DNA of 16,251 bases from a bacterium (GCA_021157805.1 JAGGVW010000127.1:1-16251); one strand, 5' to 3'; shown: positions 7,519 through 15,557, counted from the stretch's first letter. Program-made: numbers and translations. Notes: a model not told the origin generated them from the sequence alone.

Positions 7519-8354
7519 ATAGGGAGATAGCAGTGTTATATTCCGGTGGGACAGATTCTACTTGTGCTGTTGTGTTAATTCATAATGAATATGACAGGAT
7601 TCACCTGTTGACCTATCAGCGTTTTGGATTGTTTTCTATAAAAAATACCAGAACTAATGTAATACGGCTCAAGGAAAAATTTGGACCGGATAAATTCGTT
7701 CATAAAATCATTAATATCGACAGATTATTTAAAGCCGTCTCTTATGATAATTACTGGTATTATTTTAAAAGATATAGGTTTTTTCTTCTTACTACCTGTG
7801 GGTTATGTAAGTTAGCTATGCATATTCGCACGGTGTTGTATTGTCTAAATAACGGTGTCAAATACGTCTGTGATGGAGCCAACAAATATTCCGGTGGAGG
7901 ATATTTCCCTGCTCAGATGCCAGAGGTCATAGAGGAGATTAAAAAATTCTATGCCCGTTATGGGATAACCTATATTGTTCCTGTTTTTGAATTAAAACAA
8001 CCACAGGACATCGATTGGATAAGTAAATTGGGGCTGAAAGGGGTAATAGATTCTCCATCTCTAAAAAAAGAGGAGGCAGAACTAACTACAGGACGGATAT
8101 TGTACCGGATGGGCTTTTTCCCTTTAGAAAATGTCAAGGGTACCAAGATAGATCGGGCAATGCAAGCGAGATGTTTCCAGTTAATTCTGTTTAACATATT
8201 TTTGTATTGGTATTATCTACCTAAATATGGGCACAAGAAGTACAGCGAAAACGTTTTGAATTTCTACACCGAGAAAGTAAAATATTTTGATACACTTATT
8301 CAGGAGTATATAGAAAAAGGTAAAAATAGCAAATTATATCAGTTGGTTTATTAA
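7515..8354 (+). CDS. PP-loop ATP pyrophosphatase-like protein
   Basis: A 279-residue protein beginning with a beta strand and the PP-loop signature LYSGGTDST (8-16), which binds ATP and activates a carboxyl, carbonyl or amide as an adenylate. Further features are the CGLC pair (Cys95, Cys98) and the strand-end CDGANKYSGG (119-128), comparable to the second conserved region of QueC/NadE/ThiI-like PP-loop enzymes. It lacks the C-terminal Cys-rich zinc site of QueC and the glutaminase half of asparagine synthetase, so it is neither of those. The C-terminal part carries aromatic-rich helices (LILFNIFLYWYY) that could touch the membrane, which fits its ATGA coupling to the small membrane protein just upstream. 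It may be an amide- or sulfur-forming enzyme acting on a glycan precursor; the specific reaction is not known. Confidence 0.75.
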   Translation: MNREIAVLYSGGTDSTCAVVLIHNEYDRIHLLTYQRFGLFSIKNTRTNVIRLKEKFGPDKFVHKIINIDRLFKAVSYDNYWYYFKRYRFFLLTTCGLCKLAMHIRTVLYCLNNGVKYVCDGANKYSGGGYFPAQMPEVIEEIKKFYARYGITYIVPVFELKQPQDIDWISKLGLKGVIDSPSLKKEEAELTTGRILYRMGFFPLENVKGTKIDRAMQARCFQLILFNIFLYWYYLPKYGHKKYSENVLNFYTEKVKYFDTLIQEYIEKGKNSKLYQLVY

Positions 8355-8364
8355 GGTAAATTCA

Positions 8365-10149
8365 ATGAAATTTAAAGTAATTTCAAAGTTCATTTCACGG
8401 TGGGGTCTTCTTATTATTGTTTTTACAGCCGCTGTAAATCATCTTATAACTTTCTTTGCTTATGAATGGTATCCGGGAATGGATAGTTACAGTTATGATA
8501 TTTGTGGATTACAACTTGTTACGGGAAAAGTATTTGATCTTTTTCCAGTAATGTTTCGTCCTCCTTTTGTCCCGATTGTAAAAAATATATTATATCTTTT
8601 ATTTGAAGGACATCAGTATGCGTTATGTTTGTTATTGCATTTAATAGGAATTTTAACAGTAGTTCTGGCTTATTTATTAGGTGCTAAATTTCATAAAGTA
8701 ATTGGTTTTATTATTGGAATGTTAATGGCTACCAATTTACAGATTTCGGTTTTATTTCATTCTATATCTACCTTTACTTTCTATGTCCCATTACTGTTAT
8801 TAACTGCGAACTGTTTTGTAAGTTGGGCCAAGAATCCTGACGTCTGGCTCTTATCTATTTTGGTCTTGTCGGTGTTTCTGTGCATATTGACCCGGAGTGA
8901 AACGATTATATTAATACCTGCGTTCTGGATATTTGGAGGGTTGAGTCATAGAAATTGGAGACAGGCCTTTATTTATTTAATTTTGACTTTTGCTTTGTAT
9001 AATTTTGTATGCTTCATATACTATTCCAAATTTGGGTATTGGGGCATAACATACAAAGTTGGGCGGAGTCTTTTTAATCGAGTAACCCGGGGGCGGGATT
9101 GTTTGTTTGATATACACGACGGTCCTGCTTCTGGAAAAGTGTACGAGTTTATGAGTAAGTGGATACCAGTTGATGTCTCCCCTGAGGAGTTGGGTGAACG
9201 GCGTCTTCTAGTGTATACGGAGAATGAAGAAGCCCATCAGGAATACTTAGGAAAAATTGGGATTATGAATGTGCCTCTTATTTACAGACAAATGTATACT
9301 TTAAATATGGCTCAAAAGGAATTGGGGTTGATAAAAGCCGATGATATTTTAAGAGATGCTGCTTTGGAGGCGATTTGTGCCAGACCCTGGGAGTTTACAA
9401 GATGGACATTTATAAGAATGTTGGCTCAGTTAGGATTGATTCGACCTAGGAATCTCGGTCATGGTGAGTATCTATTACAACGTGCGAAATTTCTATATAA
9501 CACAGTTGATAACCCGCTTGACTTGGATAAGGTAAAAGAAGACAAACATTGGTATCATCCTTCTTGGTTTCCACCGCCATATGATGTGGCTTCTCCTTTT
9601 TCCTGGGAAAAAAAGGTGCTAAAAGTCAGGATATTAAGATTGTTTGGGAAAAAGATCAAGGAGCCAGAATTGCCGGAGTCATTTCAAATACGTCCAAATA
9701 TAAAATTTGAATCTGGTCAGATGGAGCCGTTATATTTAGCGGGACATGGAGCATTAACCGAACGTCTCTGGAACTGCTGTGACCTTGATGTGTTTTTCTC
9801 TTTGATATATTGGGGATCGAGATGGCAATCTGAGACCGCACTGCGGTTATTGAAATATTGGGATATGTTATTTATGCCAGAAGGGAAAACAAAGTTAATT
9901 TTAGAATGGATTATTTGGCTTTTCTGGATAATGGGGGTTCTCTTTGCCTTTGAACGATGGCAATCGATGACACTATCTGCCTTTATGGTAATAGTGTTGT
10001 TCCAGGCATTATGTCAGGCCGTATTTAGCGATAATTTTGGAGGTAGATTTACTCTATATATGCTTACATTTCATTGGTTGGGTGGTGTGTGCGGGTTTTG
10101 GACACTTTATAGGCGATGGTTTACAAAGCTGATTCCTACACATTATTGA
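8365..10149 (+). CDS. GT39/ArnT-like membrane glycosyltransferase family protein
   Basis: A 594-residue polytopic protein. An N-terminal membrane segment (about 13-33) leads to the periplasmic-loop signature YPGMDSYSYD with Asp40, followed by LVTGKVF and RPPFVP (65-70). This is the usual start of GT-C/PMT-like enzymes (PF13231-type), where the acidic residue is catalytic and binds the lipid-phosphate sugar donor. About seven more membrane segments follow up to about residue 215. A large soluble loop (about 230-510) contains LRDAALEAICARPWEF (about 331-346), a segment typical of these proteins. Two or three C-terminal spans close it. It is expected to transfer a sugar from a polyprenyl carrier on the outer face of the membrane; donor and acceptor are unknown. 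The start is 10 nt after the PP-loop gene, with a weak AAGG eight bases upstream. Confidence 0.8.
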   Translation: MKFKVISKFISRWGLLIIVFTAAVNHLITFFAYEWYPGMDSYSYDICGLQLVTGKVFDLFPVMFRPPFVPIVKNILYLLFEGHQYALCLLLHLIGILTVVLAYLLGAKFHKVIGFIIGMLMATNLQISVLFHSISTFTFYVPLLLLTANCFVSWAKNPDVWLLSILVLSVFLCILTRSETIILIPAFWIFGGLSHRNWRQAFIYLILTFALYNFVCFIYYSKFGYWGITYKVGRSLFNRVTRGRDCLFDIHDGPASGKVYEFMSKWIPVDVSPEELGERRLLVYTENEEAHQEYLGKIGIMNVPLIYRQMYTLNMAQKELGLIKADDILRDAALEAICARPWEFTRWTFIRMLAQLGLIRPRNLGHGEYLLQRAKFLYNTVDNPLDLDKVKEDKHWYHPSWFPPPYDVASPFSWEKKVLKVRILRLFGKKIKEPELPESFQIRPNIKFESGQMEPLYLAGHGALTERLWNCCDLDVFFSLIYWGSRWQSETALRLLKYWDMLFMPEGKTKLILEWIIWLFWIMGVLFAFERWQSMTLSAFMVIVLFQALCQAVFSDNFGGRFTLYMLTFHWLGGVCGFWTLYRRWFTKLIPTHY

Positions 10150-10152
10150 GTT

Positions 10153-11445
10153 ATGAAGAAAGGTCTGTTTAAAAAAATTCCTCGCACAAGGCTATATTTT
10201 GATTTCAGTTTACTGCTGAAAGCGATATCGAAGATTTTCATAACTGAATTTGACGATGAGGGAAAGATCGAAGAATTTGAGAAAAAATTCGCTTCCTATT
10301 GTGGCATTTCTCATGCTCTGGCTGTTTCCTACGCCAGGGTCGGTTTATATTATGTCTTAAAAGCTTTAAATCTTCCTCCAGGAAGTGAGGTTTTAATGAC
10401 TCCTATAACAATAGCAGATATGGTAAATGTAATCCAGTTGTTGGGACTGAAGCCTGTATTTTTAGATATCGAGGAAGAAACATTTAATATAGACCTCTCA
10501 GAGTTAGATAAAAAGATTACCGATAATTCCAGAGTACTTTTTGTAACTCATCTGTTTGGAATTACCCCTGACATGGAAAAGATAGTGCACAGCGCGAGGA
10601 AGTATAATTTGATTCTTATCGAGGATTTTTCTCAATCCTTAGGCTGTAGATATAAAGGTAAATGTCTGGGGACCTTTGGTTATGCTGGTATTTATAGTCT
10701 CTCCTGGATAAAAACTCTAAGTACCTTTTACGGGGGAATGATTATTACGGAAGATGAAAAATTAATTTATAAAATCAAAGAATTTATTGCTCCCCTTTCT
10801 TTCCCATCCCGAAATTTATTCTTACCCATTGCTTTTAAAAGTTTATTGGTTAACATTGCAACACAGAGGTATATATTTGCGTTATTTACCTATCCATTAT
10901 TGAAACTGTTCAAGAAGGTCTTCCCGGGACTTATTTCCAGAGCGATGAGCAGTAACGAAAGACCCCGGTTACGGGATTCTGCACCTTGTAATTGGTTCTA
11001 TAAATTTACCAGTTTCCAAGCCTGGCTGGGGTTGGAAGGATTAAGAACTGTTCACAAAAAAGATACCAAACGAATAAAAAATGTGAATATACTGTTAGAA
11101 AATCTATCTGAGGTAGCTTGTAGCCATTTACCTCAGATATCAAAAGATAGACATAATATTTGCTGGCGGTTACCTTTTACAATTGATGAGGTTGAGGTTT
11201 TTCAGGATTATCTATTTAAGATGGGTATCGACAATTGTAAAACCAGCCTTTTCGTATGCAGCGAACTCGGGGTGTTTTATAAATATAGATCTCCTACGCC
11301 CAGGGCTTCTAAATTTTTGCGGGAGATGACCTATATTCCAATTCACCCTACGTTAGATGAAGAAGAGATGATTTACATAGCTAGTGTAATGAATGGTTAT
11401 TTTAATGCCGGGGTATATCAACATGAAAAAGCCTCCAAAAATTAA
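10153..11445 (+). CDS. DegT/DnrJ/EryC1/StrS-family aminotransferase
   Basis: A 430-residue PLP enzyme of the fold-type I sugar aminotransferase family. Visible signatures in order: HALAVSYARVGLYYVLKAL (54-72), a PLP-phosphate region; VLMTPITIADMVNVIQLLG (80-98); VFLDIEEETFNIDL (102-115); VTHLFGI (131-137); IEDFSQSLG (156-164) with Asp158 for the PLP ring nitrogen; and YSLSWIKTLSTFYGG (181-195), where Lys187 is the expected Schiff-base lysine. The active site therefore looks complete. An unusual hydrophobic patch (about 225-265, LLVNIATQRYIFALF) suggests membrane contact or an altered substrate pocket. Most members transaminate NDP-keto sugars; a few act on other substrates. It begins 3 nt after the GT39-like gene and overlaps the next gene by 23 nt. 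Confidence 0.88.
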   Translation: MKKGLFKKIPRTRLYFDFSLLLKAISKIFITEFDDEGKIEEFEKKFASYCGISHALAVSYARVGLYYVLKALNLPPGSEVLMTPITIADMVNVIQLLGLKPVFLDIEEETFNIDLSELDKKITDNSRVLFVTHLFGITPDMEKIVHSARKYNLILIEDFSQSLGCRYKGKCLGTFGYAGIYSLSWIKTLSTFYGGMIITEDEKLIYKIKEFIAPLSFPSRNLFLPIAFKSLLVNIATQRYIFALFTYPLLKLFKKVFPGLISRAMSSNERPRLRDSAPCNWFYKFTSFQAWLGLEGLRTVHKKDTKRIKNVNILLENLSEVACSHLPQISKDRHNICWRLPFTIDEVEVFQDYLFKMGIDNCKTSLFVCSELGVFYKYRSPTPRASKFLREMTYIPIHPTLDEEEMIYIASVMNGYFNAGVYQHEKASKN

Positions 11446-12874
11446 GAGGGTTTTGTTGACCAATCCTTTTTTCCGAAAAAAGAGAAGGGTTAATATTGGT
11501 GTGGATCCAGTAGTGTTTCGGCATGTTGGACAGGAAATTAAAACAGGTGTAACATTTCCTATCGGACTTGCCTATATGGGGGCTGTTTTGCTAAAAAGGG
11601 GATATGATGTTAAAATTCTCGACCCTATAGCGGAGTATATCCCTGTGCAGAAAATATACCAATATGCTGAATGGGCAGATGCGGTTTTTGTCCCATTTAG
11701 TGCTTTGCATAGCGAAGATATTAAGGCCTTTCGTGACGATTTCAGGAATAAATTTTTCATATTAGGAGGGGCACTCGCTAAGCATTATCCAGAAATGCTT
11801 CTGAATAATGGGTTCTGTGATGTTATTATAGCAGGGGAAGGAGACGCGATAATTGGAGAATTGATAAATAGTTATCCTGATATAGAAAATGTGAGGGGAA
11901 TTATATACAAGGAAGACAACAACCGAATTATTACTACACCTTCTACTTTTGTAATGAATCTGGATGGATTACCTTACCCTGCAAGACATTTGTTAAATGT
12001 CAAACTTTACTGGGAACTGCCGTTTTTCTCCCAGCCCACCGCTTGGATACTCAGTTCTAGAGGTTGCTCTTATAATTGTCTATTTTGTACAAGGATTCGT
12101 GGGCCGTTAAGATTTAGAAGTGTGGAAGGAGTAATTGCCGAAATTGAATCTGTTATTGATGAATTCGGCATTAGAAACTTTGCCTTTTTCGATGACAATT
12201 TTAATTTAAACGGCGAATTTGTAATTGCCTTATGTAAAGAGATGATTAGAAAAAAGTTAAAAGTTAAATGGAGCTGTTCTGCACGGGCTGATCTCTTTAC
12301 TAAGGAGATGGCTAGAGTGATGAAAGAAGCAGGTTGTGTAGAGGTTAAAGTAGGTTTAGAGTCAGCCAACGATGAGATATTAAATTATTTTAATAAGGAT
12401 ACCACTTTAAAAAAGATAAGGGTAGGGTTAGAAATATTAAAGAAGACAGGATTGAATTATTCTCTACAATGTATATTTGGAAGCCCGATGGAAACCAGAG
12501 ATACGGTTGAAAATACAATTAAATTTGTAAGGAAATATAAGCCCTTGTTTGTCTCTTTCAATATACTTACTCCTCTACCTGGCTCCAGATTATTTGAGGA
12601 ACTGAGAGATAAAATTACATTTGACCAGGTCAAAAATTTTGACATCATTCATACTACTTATCCCTTGGGGCAGTATTCGGTGAATGAATTGAGAAGAATA
12701 TTGAAAAAGGCCTATCTCTCATATTATCTCAGTTTCATTTATCTAACGAGAATTTTTAAAGTGTTAATTAAATATCCTTATCTATTTCTGGGTATATTTA
12801 AAACTATAATTAAGCAATTTTTTTATATATATACTTCAATAATAAAAGAGAGGAAAAACAATGAAAATAGATAA
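11423..12874 (+). CDS. B12-binding-like radical SAM protein (second of two)
   Basis: I chose the ATG at 11423 (MKKPPKIKRVLLTNP, 483 residues), which gives the standard N-terminal strand; an ATG at 11393 would add ten residues. Residues 1-160 resemble the cobalamin-binding domain, with TFPIGLAYMGAVLLKRGY, ILGGALAKHYPE and the signature IIAGEGD (135-141). No DxHxxG motif is visible. DGLPYPAR precedes the radical SAM motif CSYNCLFC (Cys215, Cys219, Cys222). FFDDNF, CSARADL, VGLESAN and PLPGSRLF are further family landmarks. It overlaps the aminotransferase by 23 nt and the next gene by 14 nt. It shares family with the protein at 5868 but is not a close copy, so two separate reactions are likely. 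The reaction (methylation, rearrangement or other) cannot be told from sequence. Confidence 0.87.
   Translation: MKKPPKIKRVLLTNPFFRKKRRVNIGVDPVVFRHVGQEIKTGVTFPIGLAYMGAVLLKRGYDVKILDPIAEYIPVQKIYQYAEWADAVFVPFSALHSEDIKAFRDDFRNKFFILGGALAKHYPEMLLNNGFCDVIIAGEGDAIIGELINSYPDIENVRGIIYKEDNNRIITTPSTFVMNLDGLPYPARHLLNVKLYWELPFFSQPTAWILSSRGCSYNCLFCTRIRGPLRFRSVEGVIAEIESVIDEFGIRNFAFFDDNFNLNGEFVIALCKEMIRKKLKVKWSCSARADLFTKEMARVMKEAGCVEVKVGLESANDEILNYFNKDTTLKKIRVGLEILKKTGLNYSLQCIFGSPMETRDTVENTIKFVRKYKPLFVSFNILTPLPGSRLFEELRDKITFDQVKNFDIIHTTYPLGQYSVNELRRILKKAYLSYYLSFIYLTRIFKVLIKYPYLFLGIFKTIIKQFFYIYTSIIKERKNNENR
12848..12853 (+). promoter_or_regulatory. Ribosome binding site for the GT-C/TPR gene
   Basis: GAGAGG lies 7 nt before the ATG at 12861, inside the end of the preceding radical SAM gene. 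It supports the 12861 start and a 14-nt gene overlap. Confidence 0.65.
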
Positions 12875-15011
12875 TAGGTTTGGTTTTTCTAAATATGAGA
12901 TAATTTACTTTTTTATTCTGTTTATATTGCTTCTAATTATATCTTCTCCAGCGCTTACTTATCCGCCTCATAGTGACACCTGGCATATGTTTTACTTTAT
13001 TCACCATCTGGATGAATTGCCTGGTCCTGTAAAATGGCTTCACATCGCTAATTATGATCCTTTTGAGCGGATGCGATGTCAGCCTTTATCCCGCTATTTC
13101 TTTTATATCATGTATCTTATATTTAAAGACAATTATGTTCTCTATAACATTGTAAACTTCTTATTTTATTTCTTGAGCATAATTTTAATATATAAACTAG
13201 CTCTGTTTTTTGTTAAGGATAAAATACTTTTATTTCTTTTCATTACATATTATGCTTTTCTATTTTCCCATTTTGATATAATTCTGTGGTCATGGCATCT
13301 GTATATTATTATTGGTTTCTGCGTGTTTCTATATGGTTTCATTTTATATATAAATTTTCTGAAAACAGGAAAAGAAAAATTGTTGTTAGGCACAACTGCT
13401 CTTTTCCTCGGTGGTTTAACTTGCTACGAAACATTTTTTCTGTGGCCTTTAGGAATTTTGATTCTAGCCTCCATTAAAAGCTTTAAAAATGAGAGTTTGC
13501 CTACAAAAAAAATAAATCAGCTCAATATTCGTATTTTAAGCACAGTGTATATAAGTTATTTCTTGATTTTTTTATTTACCAGAACTCTAAAAACCTATTC
13601 CGATAGCGCTTATCACATTGCTGATTTTTTAAAAGTGAATAAAATTGTACCGAGTTTATTCCTTGCAGTTTTTGGTACTTTTTATGACAACATAATCCTT
13701 AACATATTTCCTTTATTTTCTTTTCCGTTGTTGATTACTGAAAACATTTCTCTACATGGACCGACAATGGAGTTAATTCGAAGAAACCATATTTTTGTTT
13801 ATGGAATCGCCTCTATATGGGTTGTTGTAATAGGGATATTTCTGTATTATTTAAAAAGAAAAAAATATACAGAGGAGTTAAAGTTAGTCTTTTTTCTTTT
13901 CCTATTAATATTCACAGAAGTGTATATTTTAACTTTTTGCAGGTTGATTACAAACGATTTCGGATTTTCGTTAACAGAGTTCAGATATCAGTATATCCCT
14001 AACACTTTTATGATTTTGGCACTGATAGTTATAATTGACAGATTTATTTCTTCTTCTGGAAGGAATAAATTAATTGCTCTGATACTTGTTTTGCCATTTG
14101 TTTTGAATATATTCTGTATAAGAAAAGAAATAGATATTTATAATTTCCATTATGCAAATTTAAAGAAAATGCTTGTTAATATAAAACAGGCTATAAAAGA
14201 TGGGAGAATAAATCAAAGGAGGAAAATCTACATTCCGGATGATATAACTTATTATCTTCCTGGTTTATGCTGGAATATTGTAATGGGAGAAAGATTCATG
14301 GAAGGAAATTATAAATGGATTTTTCCTAAAGAACAAATTTCTTTATTCGTCGATAATCTTAAAGATGCTTACTGGACAATAGATAAGAGAAATTTTGAAA
14401 TAATTACCAAAAAACAAATACCCCAGGGAGATATTCCGGTGATAAATAAGATAGAAAGTCCTTGGTATATCGATGTTGGTAAAGATAGGTTATACTTCGA
14501 TGTGGGAGATTATTGTGAAAAAAGAGGGAATTATCAAAAGGCAGAGAAGTTATATAAAAAAGCCTTGGAGGTAAATCCTGTTTATCTCGACGCTTACGAG
14601 GCTTTAGGTAACCTTTATATGAAATTAAAAAGGTTTAAAGATGCTGAAGTAATGTTTAAGAAAATGGCGGCATTAGAAGGAGATGGTGCTGATGCATATA
14701 TAAAATTAGGCTATTGGTGTCGAATGTATAAAATGTTTGACGAGGCTTTGAAGATGTATAAAAAGGCCCAACAAATAGACCCGTTTAATGCTTGGTTATA
14801 TGTAGAATATGGTAATTATTTTCTTGATCAAGGAATATATGATAGAGCAGAAGAAATGTATAAATATGCTTTAAGCCTTGATAAAGATAATTATTCTATA
14901 TATTTTGATTTGGCAAGATGTTACCGTTTACAGGGCCAGAGCCAGCGGGCAGACCAGATGGTGGAGATAGGTAATGGATTGAAGGCAAAATTAGAAAAAG
15001 AAAATCCATGA
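12861..15011 (+). CDS. GT-C-like membrane protein with C-terminal TPR domain
   Basis: A 716-residue fusion. Residues 1-440 form a polytopic membrane domain: a first span (about 12-32), then PPHSDTWHMFY with Asp39 and a QPLSRYFFYIMY element (74-85), as in the first extracytoplasmic loop of GT-C/PMT-like enzymes, then about nine further spans. Residues about 440-535 are soluble and include YIPDDITYYLPGLCWN. Residues 540-705 are about five TPRs (for example AEKLYKKALEVNP and ALKMYKKAQQIDP). This resembles eukaryotic TMTC proteins in layout (membrane glycosyltransferase plus C-terminal TPRs), though that parallel rests on architecture only. It probably transfers sugar to, or assembles, a surface component. 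The start has a good Shine-Dalgarno and overlaps the upstream gene by 14 nt; the stop overlaps a transketolase fragment as ATGA. A diverged partial copy lies just downstream. Confidence 0.83.
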   Translation: MKIDNRFGFSKYEIIYFFILFILLLIISSPALTYPPHSDTWHMFYFIHHLDELPGPVKWLHIANYDPFERMRCQPLSRYFFYIMYLIFKDNYVLYNIVNFLFYFLSIILIYKLALFFVKDKILLFLFITYYAFLFSHFDIILWSWHLYIIIGFCVFLYGFILYINFLKTGKEKLLLGTTALFLGGLTCYETFFLWPLGILILASIKSFKNESLPTKKINQLNIRILSTVYISYFLIFLFTRTLKTYSDSAYHIADFLKVNKIVPSLFLAVFGTFYDNIILNIFPLFSFPLLITENISLHGPTMELIRRNHIFVYGIASIWVVVIGIFLYYLKRKKYTEELKLVFFLFLLIFTEVYILTFCRLITNDFGFSLTEFRYQYIPNTFMILALIVIIDRFISSSGRNKLIALILVLPFVLNIFCIRKEIDIYNFHYANLKKMLVNIKQAIKDGRINQRRKIYIPDDITYYLPGLCWNIVMGERFMEGNYKWIFPKEQISLFVDNLKDAYWTIDKRNFEIITKKQIPQGDIPVINKIESPWYIDVGKDRLYFDVGDYCEKRGNYQKAEKLYKKALEVNPVYLDAYEALGNLYMKLKRFKDAEVMFKKMAALEGDGADAYIKLGYWCRMYKMFDEALKMYKKAQQIDPFNAWLYVEYGNYFLDQGIYDRAEEMYKYALSLDKDNYSIYFDLARCYRLQGQSQRADQMVEIGNGLKAKLEKENP

Positions 15012-15147
15012 CCATAGAGTTCCTTAAGAGAAAAGCAAACTGGATGAGAAAACAGGTTCTGGAGATGGCTGTCAATGCTGGAGTAGGACATATTGCACCT
15101 TCTTTTTCTTGTATTGACATCCTGGTGGAGGTATATTAAGAGTCGAT
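15008..15147 (+). pseudogene. Transketolase N-terminal fragment, frameshifted and truncated
   Basis: From the ATG at 15008 the frame reads MTIEFLKRKANWMRKQVLEM, then AGVGHIAPSFSCIDILVEVY, and stops at 15137-15139. This is the start of a transketolase N-terminal subunit; the GHIAPSFSC-x-DIL region matches the first ThDP-binding segment of the family. Immediately after, another frame (15127-15147) reads GGILRVD, the residues that normally follow DILVxLYYGG. Relative to the usual spacing about 13 nt appear to be missing near 15126. The homology stops at 15147, so the rest (a family member has about 270 residues in this subunit) is gone. The ATGA overlap with the upstream gene suggests that a complete transketolase gene once belonged to this operon, as happens in sugar-biosynthesis clusters. 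Confidence 0.75.
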
Positions 15148-15557
15148 TCTATATTCACAGAGGTATATATTTTGACGCATTGTAGATTAGTTACTAATAA
15201 TTTTGAGTTCCCTTTGACAGAATTTAGATACCAATATACTCCTAATACGTTTACAATTTTGCTTTTTATTTTTTTAGTGGCTAGGTTTACAAAAACGTCT
15301 CCAAAAAGGAATAAGTTAATTTTAATAATATTGATTTTACCACTTATTCTAAATGTCCTTTGTATAAGAAGAATAATAGCTATCTACAATTGTCATTATG
15401 CAGATTTAAAAAAATGCTCTCAAGTATAAAGAGAGGAATCAATAAGAAGATTGTCAACGAAAGAGAAAAAATTTATCTTCCAGATGATGTAACTTATTAT
15501 CTCCCTAGCTTGTGTTGGAATATTGAGATGGGAGAGAGAAGAAGCCTTATGTTGTGA
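15148..15557 (+). pseudogene. Broken, diverged copy of the middle of the GT-C/TPR gene
   Basis: Translation from 15151 gives IFTEVYILTHCRLVTNN, then PLTEFRYQYTPNT and RNKLILIILILPLILNVLCI. The gene at 12861 has IFTEVYILTFCRLITND, SLTEFRYQYIPNT and RNKLIALILVLPFVLNIFCI in the same order (its bases from about 13907). The frame ends at 15429, but the homology continues one frame over as LKKMLSSIKRGINKK, then KIYLPDDVTYYLPSLCWN, up to about 15540. The shift falls in an A run at 15408-15414, where one A fewer than needed is present. No start, N-terminal spans or intact TPRs are found, so it cannot encode a working protein. The divergence at both DNA and protein level suggests a remnant of an older paralogue, not a fresh duplication. 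Sequencing error could explain the single-base shift but not the missing ends. Confidence 0.8.

Noticed and set aside
7515..8354. QueC (7-cyano-7-deazaguanine synthase)
   Set aside because: The PP-loop is present, but the C-terminal cysteine-rich zinc site of QueC is missing and no other queuosine gene is nearby.
12070..12369. Minus-strand ORF of 99 codons
   Set aside because: It is antisense to the radical SAM core of the gene at 11423, where the sense frame has all family motifs; low-complexity Ser/Leu product.
13286..13477. Plus-strand ORF of 63 codons in another frame
   Set aside because: It is contained in the membrane domain of the gene at 12861 and is an out-of-frame shadow of it.
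14896..15120. Minus-strand ORF of 74 codons across the end of the GT-C/TPR gene
   Set aside because: It spans the sense TPR tail and the transketolase fragment, both with clear homology on the plus strand, and shows no domain of its own.
15360..15557. ORF of 65 codons considered as a separate small gene
   Set aside because: Its residues LKKMLSSIKR and LPDDVTYYLPSLCWN continue the homology of the preceding broken frame to the gene at 12861, so it is the frameshifted second half of one pseudogene.
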